From positions 23,371,232 to 23,435,231 of the forward strand of contig NC_072794.1 of NCBI RefSeq assembly GCF_028583425.1: 64,000 nucleotides of DNA, written 5' to 3'. Below are positions 43,491 to 54,755 of this stretch, in pieces. Position numbers and translations under genes: made by a program. The notes beneath the pieces were generated by a model that worked only from the letters and a program-made list of their open reading frames with translations, did not search any database and was not told where the DNA came from. How positions within the stretch are numbered: the first letter of the stretch is position 1; each line of letters opens with the position of its first letter. This DNA is from Eublepharis macularius (lineage: Eukaryota; Chordata; Lepidosauria; Squamata; Eublepharidae).

Positions 43491-43719
43491 AGGGTTGCCA
43501 GCTCCAAGCTGGGAAATTCCTGGAGATCTGGGGGGTAAAACCTGGAGAAACCTGGAGAAAGTGAGGTTTGGAGAGGGAAAGAACCTTGGCAAGGCATAAT
43601 TCCATAGAGTCCGCCCCCCCCCAGGTAGCCATTTTCTCCAGGTGAACTGATCTCTGTGGCCTGGAGACCAGTTGTAATTCCAGGCGATCTCCAGCCACTA
43701 CTTGGAGGCTGGCAACCCT
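43491..43719. mobile_element. Family D copy 3
   Basis: A 229 bp copy with AGGGTTGCCAGCTCCAAGC at the left and GGAGGCTGGCAACCCT at the right; these ends are inverse relatives. The CCTGGAGAAA segment is tandemly duplicated inside. Non-coding. Confidence 0.85.
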
Positions 43720-43904
43720 AGCTCTGAGTACAAATGCATGCATCTCCAAGTAACATGTAGGTCAGTCCTAAAAGGGATGAGGGGTCCTCACAAAGACTGG
43801 ATTTTGCAATCATTACTATTGGCAATGTGTGTAATAAAATAATTAACACCAATAAAGGGTTGGTCATCTTAGTCTGAAGTTCAATGTTTTATATATAATT
43901 TTAT

Positions 43905-44740
43905 TTATTCATTTATTTAGATATTCAGGTATTAATATCCTGCTTTTCTCCCCACTGGAGGCCTAAAGAACCTCACAACATTATTCTCCCTTCTTCCATT
44001 TTATCCTCACAACAACCATGCTGTGGAATAGGTTATGCTAATAGTGTGTGACTGGTCCAAGCTCACCAGCAGAGGGAAAATTCTTGGGCCTTTGGGCCAT
44101 GGTCCATTGCGTTTCACAGATCACGGACCACAAACTTTTCAATGATCCACCCCAGTTCACAGAACAGTTCGTCAGTCCGTGGTCCGTCAGCTGAAGCCAG
44201 CCCTCTGGGGGAGTGCTCACTTCCATGCCGCTTGCAAGCAAGAGGCATGGAAATGGGTGCTTTAGATCTCCAATGGGAGGTGGAGGAGTGTTCCCTCCTC
44301 CCTCTCCCATGGGAGAAAAAAGCAGCAGGGAGGAAAGTTTGAAAGCGCCCCTTTCTGCATGGCTTGCTTCAGCTGACTGGCAGGGGAGTTAAAGGGCCCC
44401 TTTCCCTGTGGCTTGCAAGCTGCACAGAAAGGGGCACTTTAAACCCCGCGCCTTGCTTCAGCTGGCAGGTGGGGAAGTCCTGGGGAAGGTTTCGGGATAT
44501 CTGGATTCACAGACCAAAGGACCAGCCCAAAAGTCATTGGGTTCGTGAAAAACGCACATCCCACAGTCCTCTGGTTTGCAAACACCAAACTGGGCTGGTC
44601 CGTGTCAAATTTTGGTCCTTTTTCAGGTCCATGCCCACCTCTATTCACCAGTGAACTTCTGTGGCAGAATGGGGGTTCGAACCTAGGTCTGTGTGATCCT
44701 AGTGTGACACTAAAAACAGTGTACTATGCTGGTGTAATTT
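43905..44740 (-). repeat. tRNA-derived SINE split by a hAT element
   Basis: The left part (43905-44069) has CTTTTCTCCCCACTGGAGG, ACAACAACCATGCTGTGG and TGACTGGTCCAAGCTCACC. The right part (44652-44740) resumes with TCTGTGGCAGAATGGGGG, the reverse B box TTCGAACC and the reverse A-box region. The intervening 574 bp is a hAT-like element. Confidence 0.75.
44070..44643. mobile_element. hAT-like element inserted in a SINE
   Basis: The left terminus CAGAGGG and right terminus (GGTCCATGCCCACCTCTA) are related inverted ends. Flanks CTCACCAG / TTCACCAG (44062-44069 and 44644-44651) are a one-mismatch 8-bp target duplication. Removing it restores a continuous SINE. Confidence 0.75.
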
Positions 44741-45505
44741 GAAATGTATTTATTTATTTATCGCTATAGCTAGGTATGTAATACTAATCCTACTCAAAAA
44801 GATTAAATATTTGGGAAATCAATTTTTCACTTCTTCATCATGATTATGTGTTTTTCCCTTATGAGTTTTTATGAGCTTCTTTCTTGCCACTGCTTAGGCT
44901 AAACTATCATTTTGTTGTTTCAAGCTCTCCAAACGTCTGGTGGGAATTTCATCGGACTCACGCATCATTAGTGGAGTTCCGAGAAGGAAGGAAACTTCAG
45001 CATGTCGTACAATTTAGTTTACAAATACCTTTCCTGCACAAATGTTTTCTTGGGTGATAAGTCAGGAAAAATGTCACAAAGCTGTTCCAAAAAGCCCCTC
45101 GCAAGTTATTTGTGTTGGCTGCATATCCAATGACTTTGGCTAGCACAAGCAAGTCTTGTTTCTATTAATAATGATATAGATAAGTTTTTTCCCATCAAAC
45201 CTCCTTTTTCTGTTGTCCCCATGATATTTTTGAACTGATTTCACCGGTGGAAGATGAAACGGCAAAATGTCTAAACAAAAATTTACAGTGGCAAAAAAAT
45301 TCAGATCTGTATTCTTTTGAAACACAAGGTTCATCACCATGAAAAACAACTGAATGTTTGTCCCCATATTACGAATTCTCCTTCATTTTTGACATCTCTG
45401 GCTGTCCAGGAGCTTTTCCAGCCAGTTTATGGCACATTGCGAATATATTTAATGGAAGCAGTCCAAGCCTTTCTTCCAGGTAGTGAGTCTGAAAATTGTT
45501 ACAGG

Positions 45506-45812
45506 CAGGCCGTGGCCACACCAGGAGCGCTCCCGTGCTCCATGGGGGGCCAGATTTGGCCTGTATCTGGCCAAAACAGGCCCCAAAGGCCAGGATCGGG
45601 CTGCTGCCGGGCGAGGGAGTGCGCTTCCGCTCGGCAGCAGCCTGTTCCAGGCCTTTCCCCACTCTCTTGCCGCGTGTGTTCCCCCCCTCAGGAGCAGACT
45701 TACCTTTGCTCCAGGGGAATTGATCTCCATCTGGAGATCAGGGGCAGGGCCATCACCCAGGGAGAGGTGCCAGAACACTGTTCCTGAGCATTCCAGCAGG
45801 AAAAAAGCCCTG
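45506..45812. mobile_element. hAT-type family A copy 6, divergent interior
   Basis: The right end GAAAAAAGCCCTG-like terminus is typical, while the left end (CAGGCCGTGG) has diverged and the middle is GC-rich and unlike the other copies. It is supported by target duplication GTTACAGG / GTTACAGC (45498-45505 and 45813-45820). Open frames across it are chance frames. Confidence 0.7.
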
Positions 45813-46037
45813 GTTACAGCTAAAGTCTTGATTTCTTTAGACTCAGGGATTTTGACTTCTTTAGCATGTTCTGGTATGAAACTTTCTTCCTCATTCAAAG
45901 AGGCTGTGGGAATTCAAGATGACATCTAGCTTGGGTCCTAACCAGGGATGATTCGCTTGGTTTGATCACCGTGTCTATCCTACATGACAAATGGAAGAGT
46001 AACGTATCTTAATTATTGTAAATACTCCCCTCAATGG

Positions 46038-46256
46038 GCCTTGCCCTGACCTAGGTAGCTCAGGAAAGACTGATATTGCCAGATCTTAGAAAATAAGCAG
46101 GTTGGACTTGGCTAGTAATTGGATGGGAAACCTCTAAAAAGACCAGAGTTGCAGAGGCAGGCAATGGCCAACCATCTCTGTTAGCCTCTTGCCTTGAAAA
46201 CTCCAGCAGGGGTCATCATAAGTCAACTATGACTTGATGGCACTGTCCAACACCAC
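46038..46256 (+). repeat. 5S rRNA-derived SINE
   Basis: The head keeps 5S rRNA internal-promoter features: CAGATCTTAGAAAATAAGCAG (from ...GATCTCAGAAGCTAAGCAG) and AATTGGATGGGAAACC (from TTGGATGGGAGACC). The body reads GGCAATGGCCAACCATCTCTG and ends TAAGTCAACTATGACTTGATG. It is a SINE, not a 5S gene. Confidence 0.85.
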
Positions 46257-46259
46257 CAA

Positions 46260-48730
46260 TGGATCTCAATGGCTCTGGTTCAGCAGCCACCAGAGGTTGG
46301 ATGAGGTGACTCCCAATCCTTCCCAGCTGAAAAGAGTGGACAGTTCAATCCATATGAGAAGAAAGTAGAGTTTTTATGCTTGAAAGGACAGGGAGAGAGA
46401 CAGATGTATTTTTCTCAGAGAGGGTGAAGTTCCTTAGAGGTACAGGACCTTACTCTCTGAGATCTGGTGTGAGGTAGCATCTCTGTAGGAGTGCATCTTT
46501 GCTTCTACTTGTATATTTTTAATAAAGTAAATACTACAAAAACACTTTAAGTCTGCAGTTCTCTATTCCCCAAAAGGAACCAGTCCAAGTTTAGGTGCCA
46601 GTCCTAGAACTTTTTGTTACCCAAGGAAGTGAGGGTTTACATAACAAAAAGAATTAGCTATCATCCAATTCTGTCTGGAACTTCAAGACAGCCACCTGTT
46701 CTGAAATCAGCAGAAAAAGAATAACCTGGACCCCCAAAAGCTACCCTATACCAGAAATCTCAGATGAAAAAGAATGATTTCTTCTAATATTTTAAGACTA
46801 TGGGGATTCACAAGAGAAGAGCAGGAAGACATGGTGGCCCAGTTGTAAAAATACTTCATGTTTTGTGGGAGATGAATGAAAGATTTATCACATTAACCTT
46901 TTCGGCATGATGTTCCATTACACTGTTTGGGGAAGCAAAGAAGAACTGAAATCAATGTCTAGCGATAGCTTCCTTTAGAAAAATTTTGTTCACAGAAAGA
47001 TAATATTGCTTGTAATGTCTTTTTTTTTACACATTTTCTCTCCTCCTCCCTGCCTGTTATATTTAATGGGGAAAAGTAAACAAAGAATCCCATCATCACC
47101 AAGACATTGTGAATGTTCGGCTGTGTAAAACAGACTCCAATCTGTCTGGCACCAGGAGGAGTTTCTGAATCTTTGTTGCCAGAGTCTGGAATTTTCAGCT
47201 TGAGTCACACTGTCAGATTCAGTCAAGGAAATCATTCTTCGACAAGGGAGAGGGGAAAAAATAATGCTTTGGGCCGTTAGATATAATGGGCCAACTTGAG
47301 ATGGCAGCCTGGGAAAGCCAGGGTTCTTTCTTCTACAGGGGCAACTCCAAAACAGCCAAATATGGCTTGAGGCCTATATCCTAACATTCCACTCATCAAA
47401 GTTTGAAGCGTGTCTCCAGTCTCTTTTCAACTCAAGTGGGTCTTTTGCCACAGGAAGATCCACTTAAGTTAGAGGAAGGCTTAAAACTCTGATGAGCAGA
47501 GTGGGTAGGATACAGAACACATGTTTTCATGTGAAGAATGCAACGTCTTAACGTTTGGCTTGCCTCAGATACCTCCCATTCCCAATCCTTAATGAAGACC
47601 CTATTACACATGAGATTCCCCGCCACCCCTTACAAAAAAATATTCTTAATTTAGGACAAAACTGGTGTACTGATTGCATATGAAGTAAAGATCAAAATTT
47701 GATTTTGCTGCACAAGTGCATGTAGTGGGAATGCTATGGCATGTCCTCCCCTTCATGTGCATCCTTAGACAAACCTGCACTCTGTAACTTGGGTTTGGGA
47801 CACTCACCCAGAACCATGACCGATTTGAAGGAAGTTAAACTCAGTGTCAGCGGGAAACCTTTTCCCATTTCCGCAGCTTAGCTATCTTGGAAAATTTACA
47901 CATTTGTCAATTGGGGGAATAGAACGTGTGATTTAGGAACCTCTACTTGGACAGTAGATAAGCAAACTCAAAATGCCTCTATGTGGCAACTAGTAACCAT
48001 GAAACAAGCCAAACTTTTCCAAAATAAGGGTTAAACTTCATAGGGGAACAGGATGCTACAGTGAGCCTCCACACCAGGTTGTTCTCTGGAGCGGGCAAGG
48101 GGGTAATGGGTGGACTGGTGTCACATGGCCCAAGGGGGAAAGGACACGGAAAGGCACAGCCCACACATGGGGTGAAGAGTACACTTTACTGAGGTCCAGA
48201 GGGGCCCAGTCCAGGCTGCAATTCCCGTTGCCATGAGGAAAATATTGAAGATAAAGTGTAGGTCATGCCAGAGGACATTTATTGAAACGTATTTCCTGGC
48301 ATGTATGTATCTATTGTCCAGATCTTATGAGATTTGGTTGAGTCAATCAGAAGCCATTTTAGTGCAGCGATCTCAAGCAACATTCTGAAAAGCTTGGCTC
48401 CCTGTGTCAATCAAATCAAGAACTACCAGTCCCAGAGTTCCTTTTGCATAGGCAGGAGAGAGGGACACCGGGTAGGATGCTCCTTTGGGGCAAGGAAATG
48501 TCCCAGAGTCCCAAAGAAAGAAAAATGGAGCTGGCAGTCTCTTACCAAGTGAAGGGGGAGAGAATACCACCACACTTTGGCTGGCAGAGCAGCAATTGTT
48601 ATAGGAGCCAGTACAAAAGAAAAGATTGTAAAATACAGGAATTCGGGGTAAGTCTAGGATGAGCATCTACAGATTTCCTGGCTCTGATTGGATTGAGGGT
48701 GGAGGTCTTCCCTGGAGGGCAATAAAAGGT
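46260..48730. other. Intergenic, nothing recognised
   Basis: About 2.5 kb of largely unique-looking sequence without a supportable exon, RNA gene or named repeat. Confidence 0.45.
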
Positions 48731-48739
48731 ATTGTAGCC

Positions 48740-49510
48740 TAATGCTGATGGCGTGGAGGAGGGTGGAGGCACAGTGACAAACTCAGACCACACATTTTGC
48801 TGGGGTAAAAAATTGGCCACAACTTTATTGAAAACAGCAAGTAAGGAGCATTGGCAGTCATGTGGATCGGATCCCCTGCAGCATTGGCTGACCTGCCTGC
48901 CAGCCGATGACCCCCTCCCCCCTCAGACCCCTGCTGAGGGGGGGAACCAAGGAGTGGCATTAAAGGGGGAGATCATATGGGTGTACACCCCTCCATGATT
49001 CCCCTGCCACCTGGGAGTGAGTACGCCCTGGCAGACCCCGAGCTGGGCATGCACCTCCATCTTCACTCCCAAGATTCCTTATGGGAATCTTCTTACCGAG
49101 AACCAGGGCGGGGGCCCTGATTCCCCCAAAAGAGATCCGATCCAATGACCAACCGCAACAGAAAGTTGTGACAAGATAGGCAACGAACAGTAACAGAGAG
49201 GGAGTGGCGGGTGGGCTTTCGCCACCAGAAGCAGAATGCGGAGGCTTGGGGCGGGCGTCTGTTTAAATGCCACACCGCTGGACCAGAGCGGAGACTCCCC
49301 CCTCCCGAGGTCTGGCGGCAAGCCCCGCCCCACAACCCGCCTCCTGGCCGCCGCTGATTAGACAGCCGGGATTTAAACCCATTGGCTGCCAGCTTGCCCA
49401 TGGGACGCCAGGCAAGCCGACATGGTGGCCGCCGTGCTCGCCCTTCCTCCCCACCCCACGGCAGCAAACTGGCCGCCCAGTAAGTCGGGCATCCGCGCAT
49501 CGCATCCAGG
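48740..49510. other. GC/CpG-rich segment, unidentified
   Basis: This is the most GC- and CpG-rich part of the intergenic DNA. On the minus strand it has CCAAT-like (CCAATGGG, 49,385) and TATA-like (ATTTAAAC, 49,269) motifs, a donor-like GGTAAGAAG (49,099) and an AATAAAG (48,828). It could be an LTR or a CpG island with an untranslated first exon. Overlapping frames on both strands look compositional and I recognise no protein. Confidence 0.4.
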
Positions 49511-49689
49511 CAGGGGAATACCTGGAGTGGACAAAAACCCCTAACTCAGAATATTGCATTCTTCTCTTTGGATTGTTTGCATTGCTCTTTACAGGGCCAA
49601 TCTTCCAGTCTGTGGATAACAGGAACATTGACTGCTGACTTGATTGAGGGTATTATGGATAACTTTTCATCTTGATAACTTGCATACTA

Positions 49690-50086
49690 CCTTCCAATGT
49701 TATATATGCCATCAAGTGTCAACAATGCCCTTCCACTCTCTATATCAGCCAAAAAGGCCAATCCCTACTAAAAATAAAATAAAATAAATGGGCATAAATT
49801 TGACATTAAAAATCACAACATTCAAAAAGCAGTGAGAGAACATTTTAATCTTCCAGGACATTCCATTGCTGACCTAAGAATGGCAGTCCGTAAGCAGAGA
49901 AAATTCATAGGAACATTACAACACAAGATTGCTTAAACTGAGCTCATTCAGAAAATCCAGAACAATGGATCCTTCTAGAGGATGGGCTTTTTAATCTCAC
50001 TACAGATGCTAATTTCCTGCATTTTCTCTGCTGCTCTAATCGAGCTGGTTAGATTTTGCATTGTATCTTGGCATCCTAATTCCCTT
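49690..50086 (+). pseudogene. Penelope-like ORF C-terminal fragment (GIY-YIG-like)
   Basis: An almost open frame reads IYAIKCQQCPSTLYIS then QKGQS, the layout of the GIY-YIG endonuclease at the end of Penelope-like proteins. It is followed by NGHKFDIKNHNIQKAVREHF and LPGHSIADLRMAV. The usual glycine after YI is serine here, and the frame has stops. It ends at a MER1/Charlie-like insertion (50095). The domain assignment is by recognition. Confidence 0.6.
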
Positions 50087-50094
50087 CTTTACAA

Positions 50095-50423
50095 TAGCAG
50101 TTCCCAACCTTTTTGGCACCAGGGACCGGTTTCATGGAAGACAATTTTTCCACGGACTGGGGGGGGGATGGTTTTGGGATGATACAATTGTGCACTTTAT
50201 TTCTATTATTACATTATAATATATAATGAAATAATTATACAATTCACCACAATGCAGAATCAGTGGGAGCCCTGAACTTGTTTTCCTGCAACTAGACGGT
50301 CCCTACCTCGCCTGCTCCCTGGAGCTGGCTCGGCGCTCACCCGCCACTCACCTCCTGTGCGGCCCGGTTGCTAACAGGCCATGGACTGGGACCGGTCCAC
50401 GGCCGGGGGGTTGGGGACCCCTG
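50095..50423. mobile_element. MER1/Charlie-like hAT element
   Basis: The start (TTCCCAACCTTTTTGGCACC, then AGGGACCGGTTTCATGG) and end (CGGGGGGTTGGGGACCCCTG) resemble the MER1 class of hAT-Charlie miniature elements known from mammals. The flanks carry a perfect 8-bp duplication, CTTTACAA (50087-50094 and 50424-50431). The middle is AT-rich then GC-rich with no coding. The family name is from recognition, not a search. Confidence 0.8.
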
Positions 50424-51133
50424 CTTTACAACATCCCTTCTACCTTCTGAATCTGATATAAAGGCTCAAGGATCTCCATTCCTACTTGTATCTGAGGAAG
50501 TGAGCTTTGACTCTTGAAAGCTTATACCCTAGAAAACTTGTTGGTCTTTAACATGCTACGTGACTCAAATCTTGCTCTTCTACTGCAGACCAGTGCAGCT
50601 ACTCACCTGAAAATACCACCTCAAACAGTGATTTGCAATGAAGTTGATTTACATGTTCAGCTGTCAGCTATCAAATGCAGAGTACGCTAGAAGAGAGAAA
50701 CCAAGTAATGTGGGAACTTGCAAACCATTAAACAGACATTTTAATGTCACAGGTGAACGCATTCATCAGTGTGTGCTTTCCGTACCCCTCCAAAGGGAAA
50801 AAAATAAAGGAATTCCTCATAGGACACATGATGAGAAGCAAATTGTGTAACATACCAAATGCAAAAAATGTAATATGTCTAAATTTGAGGTTCCATTATA
50901 GTGACAGCCACTCCAATATTTAAACAATCACTGAACATTTTGATTTAAATTGGCCTTTTATTCTTTATTGTGTAATTTATATCAGTCCACCCTGGGGTAA
51001 TCTCTGCAAACTGAATCCAGCAGAGGTGAGGCACTGTGGAAGGAAAAGGTGTATCAGAAGCACATTGGAAGAAAAAAACTAGATTAGGTTTACAGTACAA
51101 AGAGGATGAGAGAGATTCCAAATGCCAGGTCTT

Positions 51134-51489
51134 AGAGCCAAGCTACAAGTGATGCCTGACACAGGTTGGACACTTGTCAGCTTGCCTCAAGTTTTGATGG
51201 GAAATGTAGGCATCCTTGTTTTACAGCTTGGCTCTCCATTTAATTGAAGTTTACAGAAACCCCCCCACACACACACACCCATAGGGGGGGAAGGGGGTGC
51301 ACGGCAAGAGCCCGACAGCTGCACTCCCTTCCCGACCGCATTTTCTCCCTCCCATAGATTGCTGCTCTGTAAATTTTAATTAAATGGAGAGCCAAGCTGC
51401 AAGACCAGGATGCCTACATTTCCCATCAAAACTTGAGGGAAGCTGACAAGTGTCCAACCTGTGTCAGGCGTCACTTGTAGCTTGGCTCT
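51134..51489. mobile_element. Palindromic element, family B variant, copy 5 (expanded or composite)
   Basis: The two outer halves of the family B variant face each other, separated by about 150 bp of unrelated sequence with a poly-C/CA tract and GGGGGGGAAGGGGG (51255-51300). It is either a longer, more complete form or two adjacent insertions. Confidence 0.7.
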
Positions 51490-51510
51490 CAGTTTATATA
51501 GTCCTACCAC

Positions 51511-51874
51511 CAGGGCTTTTTTTCTGGGAAAAGAGGTGGTGGAACTCAGTGGGTTGCCAGTACAGGGGGCAACTCTTGGCGGGAGGTGGTGCCCCTGGTA
51601 CCACATGTGCATGTGCAATGTGCGTGCATGCTACTAGGACCAATGACATCATTTTGGATCAGCTGGAACAAGGGGGAGTTTTTAAATCACCCTCAGCAAA
51701 AATGGTCACATAGCTGGTGGCCTCACCCCCTGATCTCCAGACAGAGGGGAGTTTAGATGGCCAATCTAAACTCCCCTCTGTCTGGAGATCAGGGGGCAGG
51801 GCCACCAGCCATGTGTCCATTTTCAAGAGGTTCTGGAACTCCGTTCCACCACGTTCCAGCTGAAAAAAGCCCTG
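51511..51874. mobile_element. hAT-type foldback miniature element, family A copy 7
   Basis: Target duplication CCTACCAC (51503-51510 and 51875-51882) is perfect. It is the long form, sharing the extra block with copy 3, and begins 21 bp after the end of a family B palindromic element. Confidence 0.92.
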
Positions 51875-52344
51875 CCTACCACCATAGTTGATTCCCCATT
51901 GAAAGCAGCACATTATACACGATATTCCAAAAACCACGTACCGTACAGATCTCATTGTGAGGTAGCAATTCATGCAATTGCTGACATTTACCATACGATA
52001 CACAACTGTACAATAAAAAGCCAGCCATCTAATTTTCAAGTCAGCCTGCAGCTATGCAACCTTTTTGGGATTAGGGCTGTAAATCGTGCTACAGACAAAC
52101 AATAACACACTTCTGGATTTAGTGCATTTCCTTTCAATGTTTATATTCACATGTCTAAAAGGTGTTTGGGGACTCCCAAAGACAGACTAAAAGCCTTGAA
52201 TCCATTGTCAGTGCCTTGGTTCTTCAATTTTATTGTCGGATGCTACAAGGACACCACTTGTGAAAAGACGAGAGCTTTGTTTTACTTTGCTTAGAGGTAA
52301 ATGCTGACTCAGCATCCTTACCATGAAACCTCTGCAGCAAATTC

Positions 52345-52645
52345 CATGGCACCATTTTTTATTATGTTTATAATTAACAACAAGAAGCTCAAGGATAATT
52401 AGCAATAGAAATCTCAACAGCAACTTGACAGTGGCTGTCTCGGAAGCTTCGTCTTGACCGAATGTCAGTTGTTGAAGAACTAGGATATTGACAAATGGCT
52501 TGGCACCATTTTTTATTATGTTTATAAATAACAAGAAGAAGTTTAAGGATAGCAATAGGAATCTCAGCAGCACTGACAGTGGCTGTCTCGGAAGCTCTGT
52601 CTCGCCACAGCCATTTGAATGAACTTCAGTTGTTAAAGAACAAGG
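52345..52645 (+). repeat. Tandem duplication (~150 bp) next to a Penelope insertion
   Basis: GGCACCATTTTTTATTATGTTTA, then GACAGTGGCTGTCTCGGAAGC and CAGTTGTT-AAGAAC-AGGAT occur at 52345-52490 and again at 52500-52645. The Penelope fragment (52651) inserted at the end of the second unit. Confidence 0.75.
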
Positions 52646-52650
52646 ATGTT

Positions 52651-52827
52651 TTGTCAAAGGCTTTCACGGCCGGAGAACGATGGTTGTTGTGGGTTTTCCG
52701 GGCTGTATTGCCGTGGTCTTGGCATTGTAGTTCCTGACGTTTCGCCAGCAGCTGTGGCTGGCATCTTCAGAGGTGTAGCTACAATGCCAAGACCACGGCA
52801 ATACAGCCCGGAAAACCCACAACAACC
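52651..52827. mobile_element. Penelope-type terminal fragment with 12-bp target duplication
   Basis: The 177 bp insertion starts TTGTCAAAGGCTTTCACGG and ends CCCACAACAACC. AACAAGGATGTT is repeated exactly on both sides (52639-52650 and 52828-52839). Its two ends are inverse copies of each other and it contains an intact hammerhead core. Confidence 0.85.
52732..52772 (-). ncRNA. Hammerhead ribozyme-like core, intact
   Basis: Minus strand has CTGAAGA, the perfect GCCAGC/GCTGGC stem II, GAAAC-GTC and AGG. It lies in a 177 bp Penelope-type insertion with a 12-bp target duplication. Confidence 0.65.
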
Positions 52828-52929
52828 AACAAGGATGTTCACAAATGGCTTGGACGGATCCATCCTACCATCTACCACACTGAACCCTTATCCATCTGAA
52901 TTATTGTTTCAGGCTTGAGGGGAATGCAT

Positions 52930-54300
52930 GGCTGGATCTAGGCATGATTTAGTGTTCTTTAAGAAGGGAGGTGATTCCTTTCAACCGCTTGGGTTGTGGC
53001 GCATCTCCTAAAGATACCCTTCCTGGGCCCAAATGATGTCAACAGCTATTGTCCAGTTATTGAGAAACACAAATAATTCTGCACTGCAGGCAAGGTGCTC
53101 GAGCAGATAGTGGCAATTCCACTCCAGACTTGAATGAACAGGATTGCTGGTATCAGTTTCATCTTGGTTTTTATCCTTCTTTAGGAAGAGAAACTGCCTT
53201 GGTAGATCTGACAGTCTTCATTGGAAGAGTCACGGGAAAGTAAAATCTGGGTGTTTCTTCTGGAACGCTTAGCAATTTTTGATACCATTAATGATGAAGT
53301 TGTTCTGGATCAGCTATAATGGTTGGGGAGAGCACTGTGCTTTGGTGGTTCTGGTTCTGTCCAGCAGACTGATACCAGAAAGAGGTGCTGTAAGGCTATT
53401 GCTTTGACCCCTTGGCAAACACTGTGGGGTCCCACAAGGATTTGTCTGATCTTGTATGTTATTAAGTATCTACATGAAACCACAAGCAGATGTCCTTGGG
53501 GAATCTGGGGGCAAAGCGTTATCAACATGCTGGTGACATGCAACTGAGTTTCTCCTTTTCGACAGTCAGATAAGGCTCTGGAGATGTTCTGAGCAGATTC
53601 TGGAACTGATAATGGGCTGACAAAGTTCCAGTAAACTACAACTCAATCCAGACAAGACTGAAGGTCAGTTAACCAGTCAAAGAGTTGACCTTTCTAGATA
53701 AGGTTGCACTTCCCCTAAAGGAGCAGATTCAGTTTGGGGTGTCATTAGGCCTGTTTCTGCACTCAGTTATCAGCTGTGGCTCATAGCTCCTTTAACCAAA
53801 TTTGATTGGTGTACCAGTATATTCTTGGAAAAGCAAGATTTTGCAATTGTTCTTTGGATTATTGCAGTTTGCCTTGGGTAGGGGCTGCTTTTGAAGGCTG
53901 GTAGGAAACTGTACAATGGACCACCATTCAGTTACAAAGCTGCTGGCTAGTAAGAATTACTGAGTACGCATCTCTCATCTTTAGAAAGAATTGCACTGAC
54001 AGCATCCTTCCATGCCATTATCTTAATCTAAATGGTGTCTCTGAGGCTACAATTTTCCCCATTGGGTAGGAAACAAGAATCCATATGTCCCCTGTAAATC
54101 ACCTCCCTGTACTTCAGAAAGATCAGCTTCAGGTAAAAACCCATTTCCAAGAGCCATTTCCCAGATCTCATTCTTCCCCACCTGCTTAAAAAAAAATCCC
54201 ATTGGAAATCTTAAATACTGTTATTTCCTGAGAGTGAGCACCACTAAGCAGAATTGAGTAGGATTCTGAGACGATCTGCTTGGGATTTATCCCATAATCA
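52930..54300. other. Intergenic; possibly an old LINE relic
   Basis: Broken frames with phrases reminiscent of a decayed reverse transcriptase appear on the plus strand at 53,050-53,600, but no catalytic motif is intact. I cannot assign it firmly. Confidence 0.3.
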
Positions 54301-54357
54301 TGGATCCTGCCATATCACATCTGATTTAACCACCAGATGTTGCCAAGTATAGACTTT

Positions 54358-54572
54358 AGGGTTGCCAGCTCTGGGCTGGGAAATTCCTGGAGATTTGGGG
54401 GGGGGGCTGAGGAGGGCAGAGTTTGGGGAGGTGAGGGACCTCAGTGGAGCATAATGTCTAGAGTCCACCTTCCAAAAAAAGCCATTTTCTCCAGGGGAAC
54501 TGATCTCTGTCACCTGGAGATTAGTTGTAATTCAAGGAGATCTCCAGCCACGATCTGGAGGTTGGCAACCCT
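54358..54572. mobile_element. Family D copy 4
   Basis: A 215 bp copy, same orientation as the 43.5 kb copy, with AGGGTTGCCAGCTCTGGGC and GGAGGTTGGCAACCCT ends. Non-coding. Confidence 0.85.
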
Positions 54573-54755
54573 AATAAAAGTACGGTTCAGCAGCTTGAGT
54601 GTTCTGAAGCTCCTCCCCGCCCCAGTCTGCTAGGCAAACCAAATAATGCTGTACAAACACAAGTTCCAGTTCTAATTCAGCAACTGCCTCTACTAAGTAA
54701 GCAAAGTTACTCCAGTCTAAACCTATTGAAATCAACGGGCTTAGACGGGTGTAAC

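Noticed and set aside
45449..45929. Overlapping frames of about 150 codons on both strands
   Set aside because: They sit on the GC-rich interior of a family A hAT-like copy; likely chance.
46038..46150. A 5S rRNA gene
   Set aside because: Only the internal promoter region is 5S-like and it continues into a SINE body; length and sequence do not fit a functional 5S gene.
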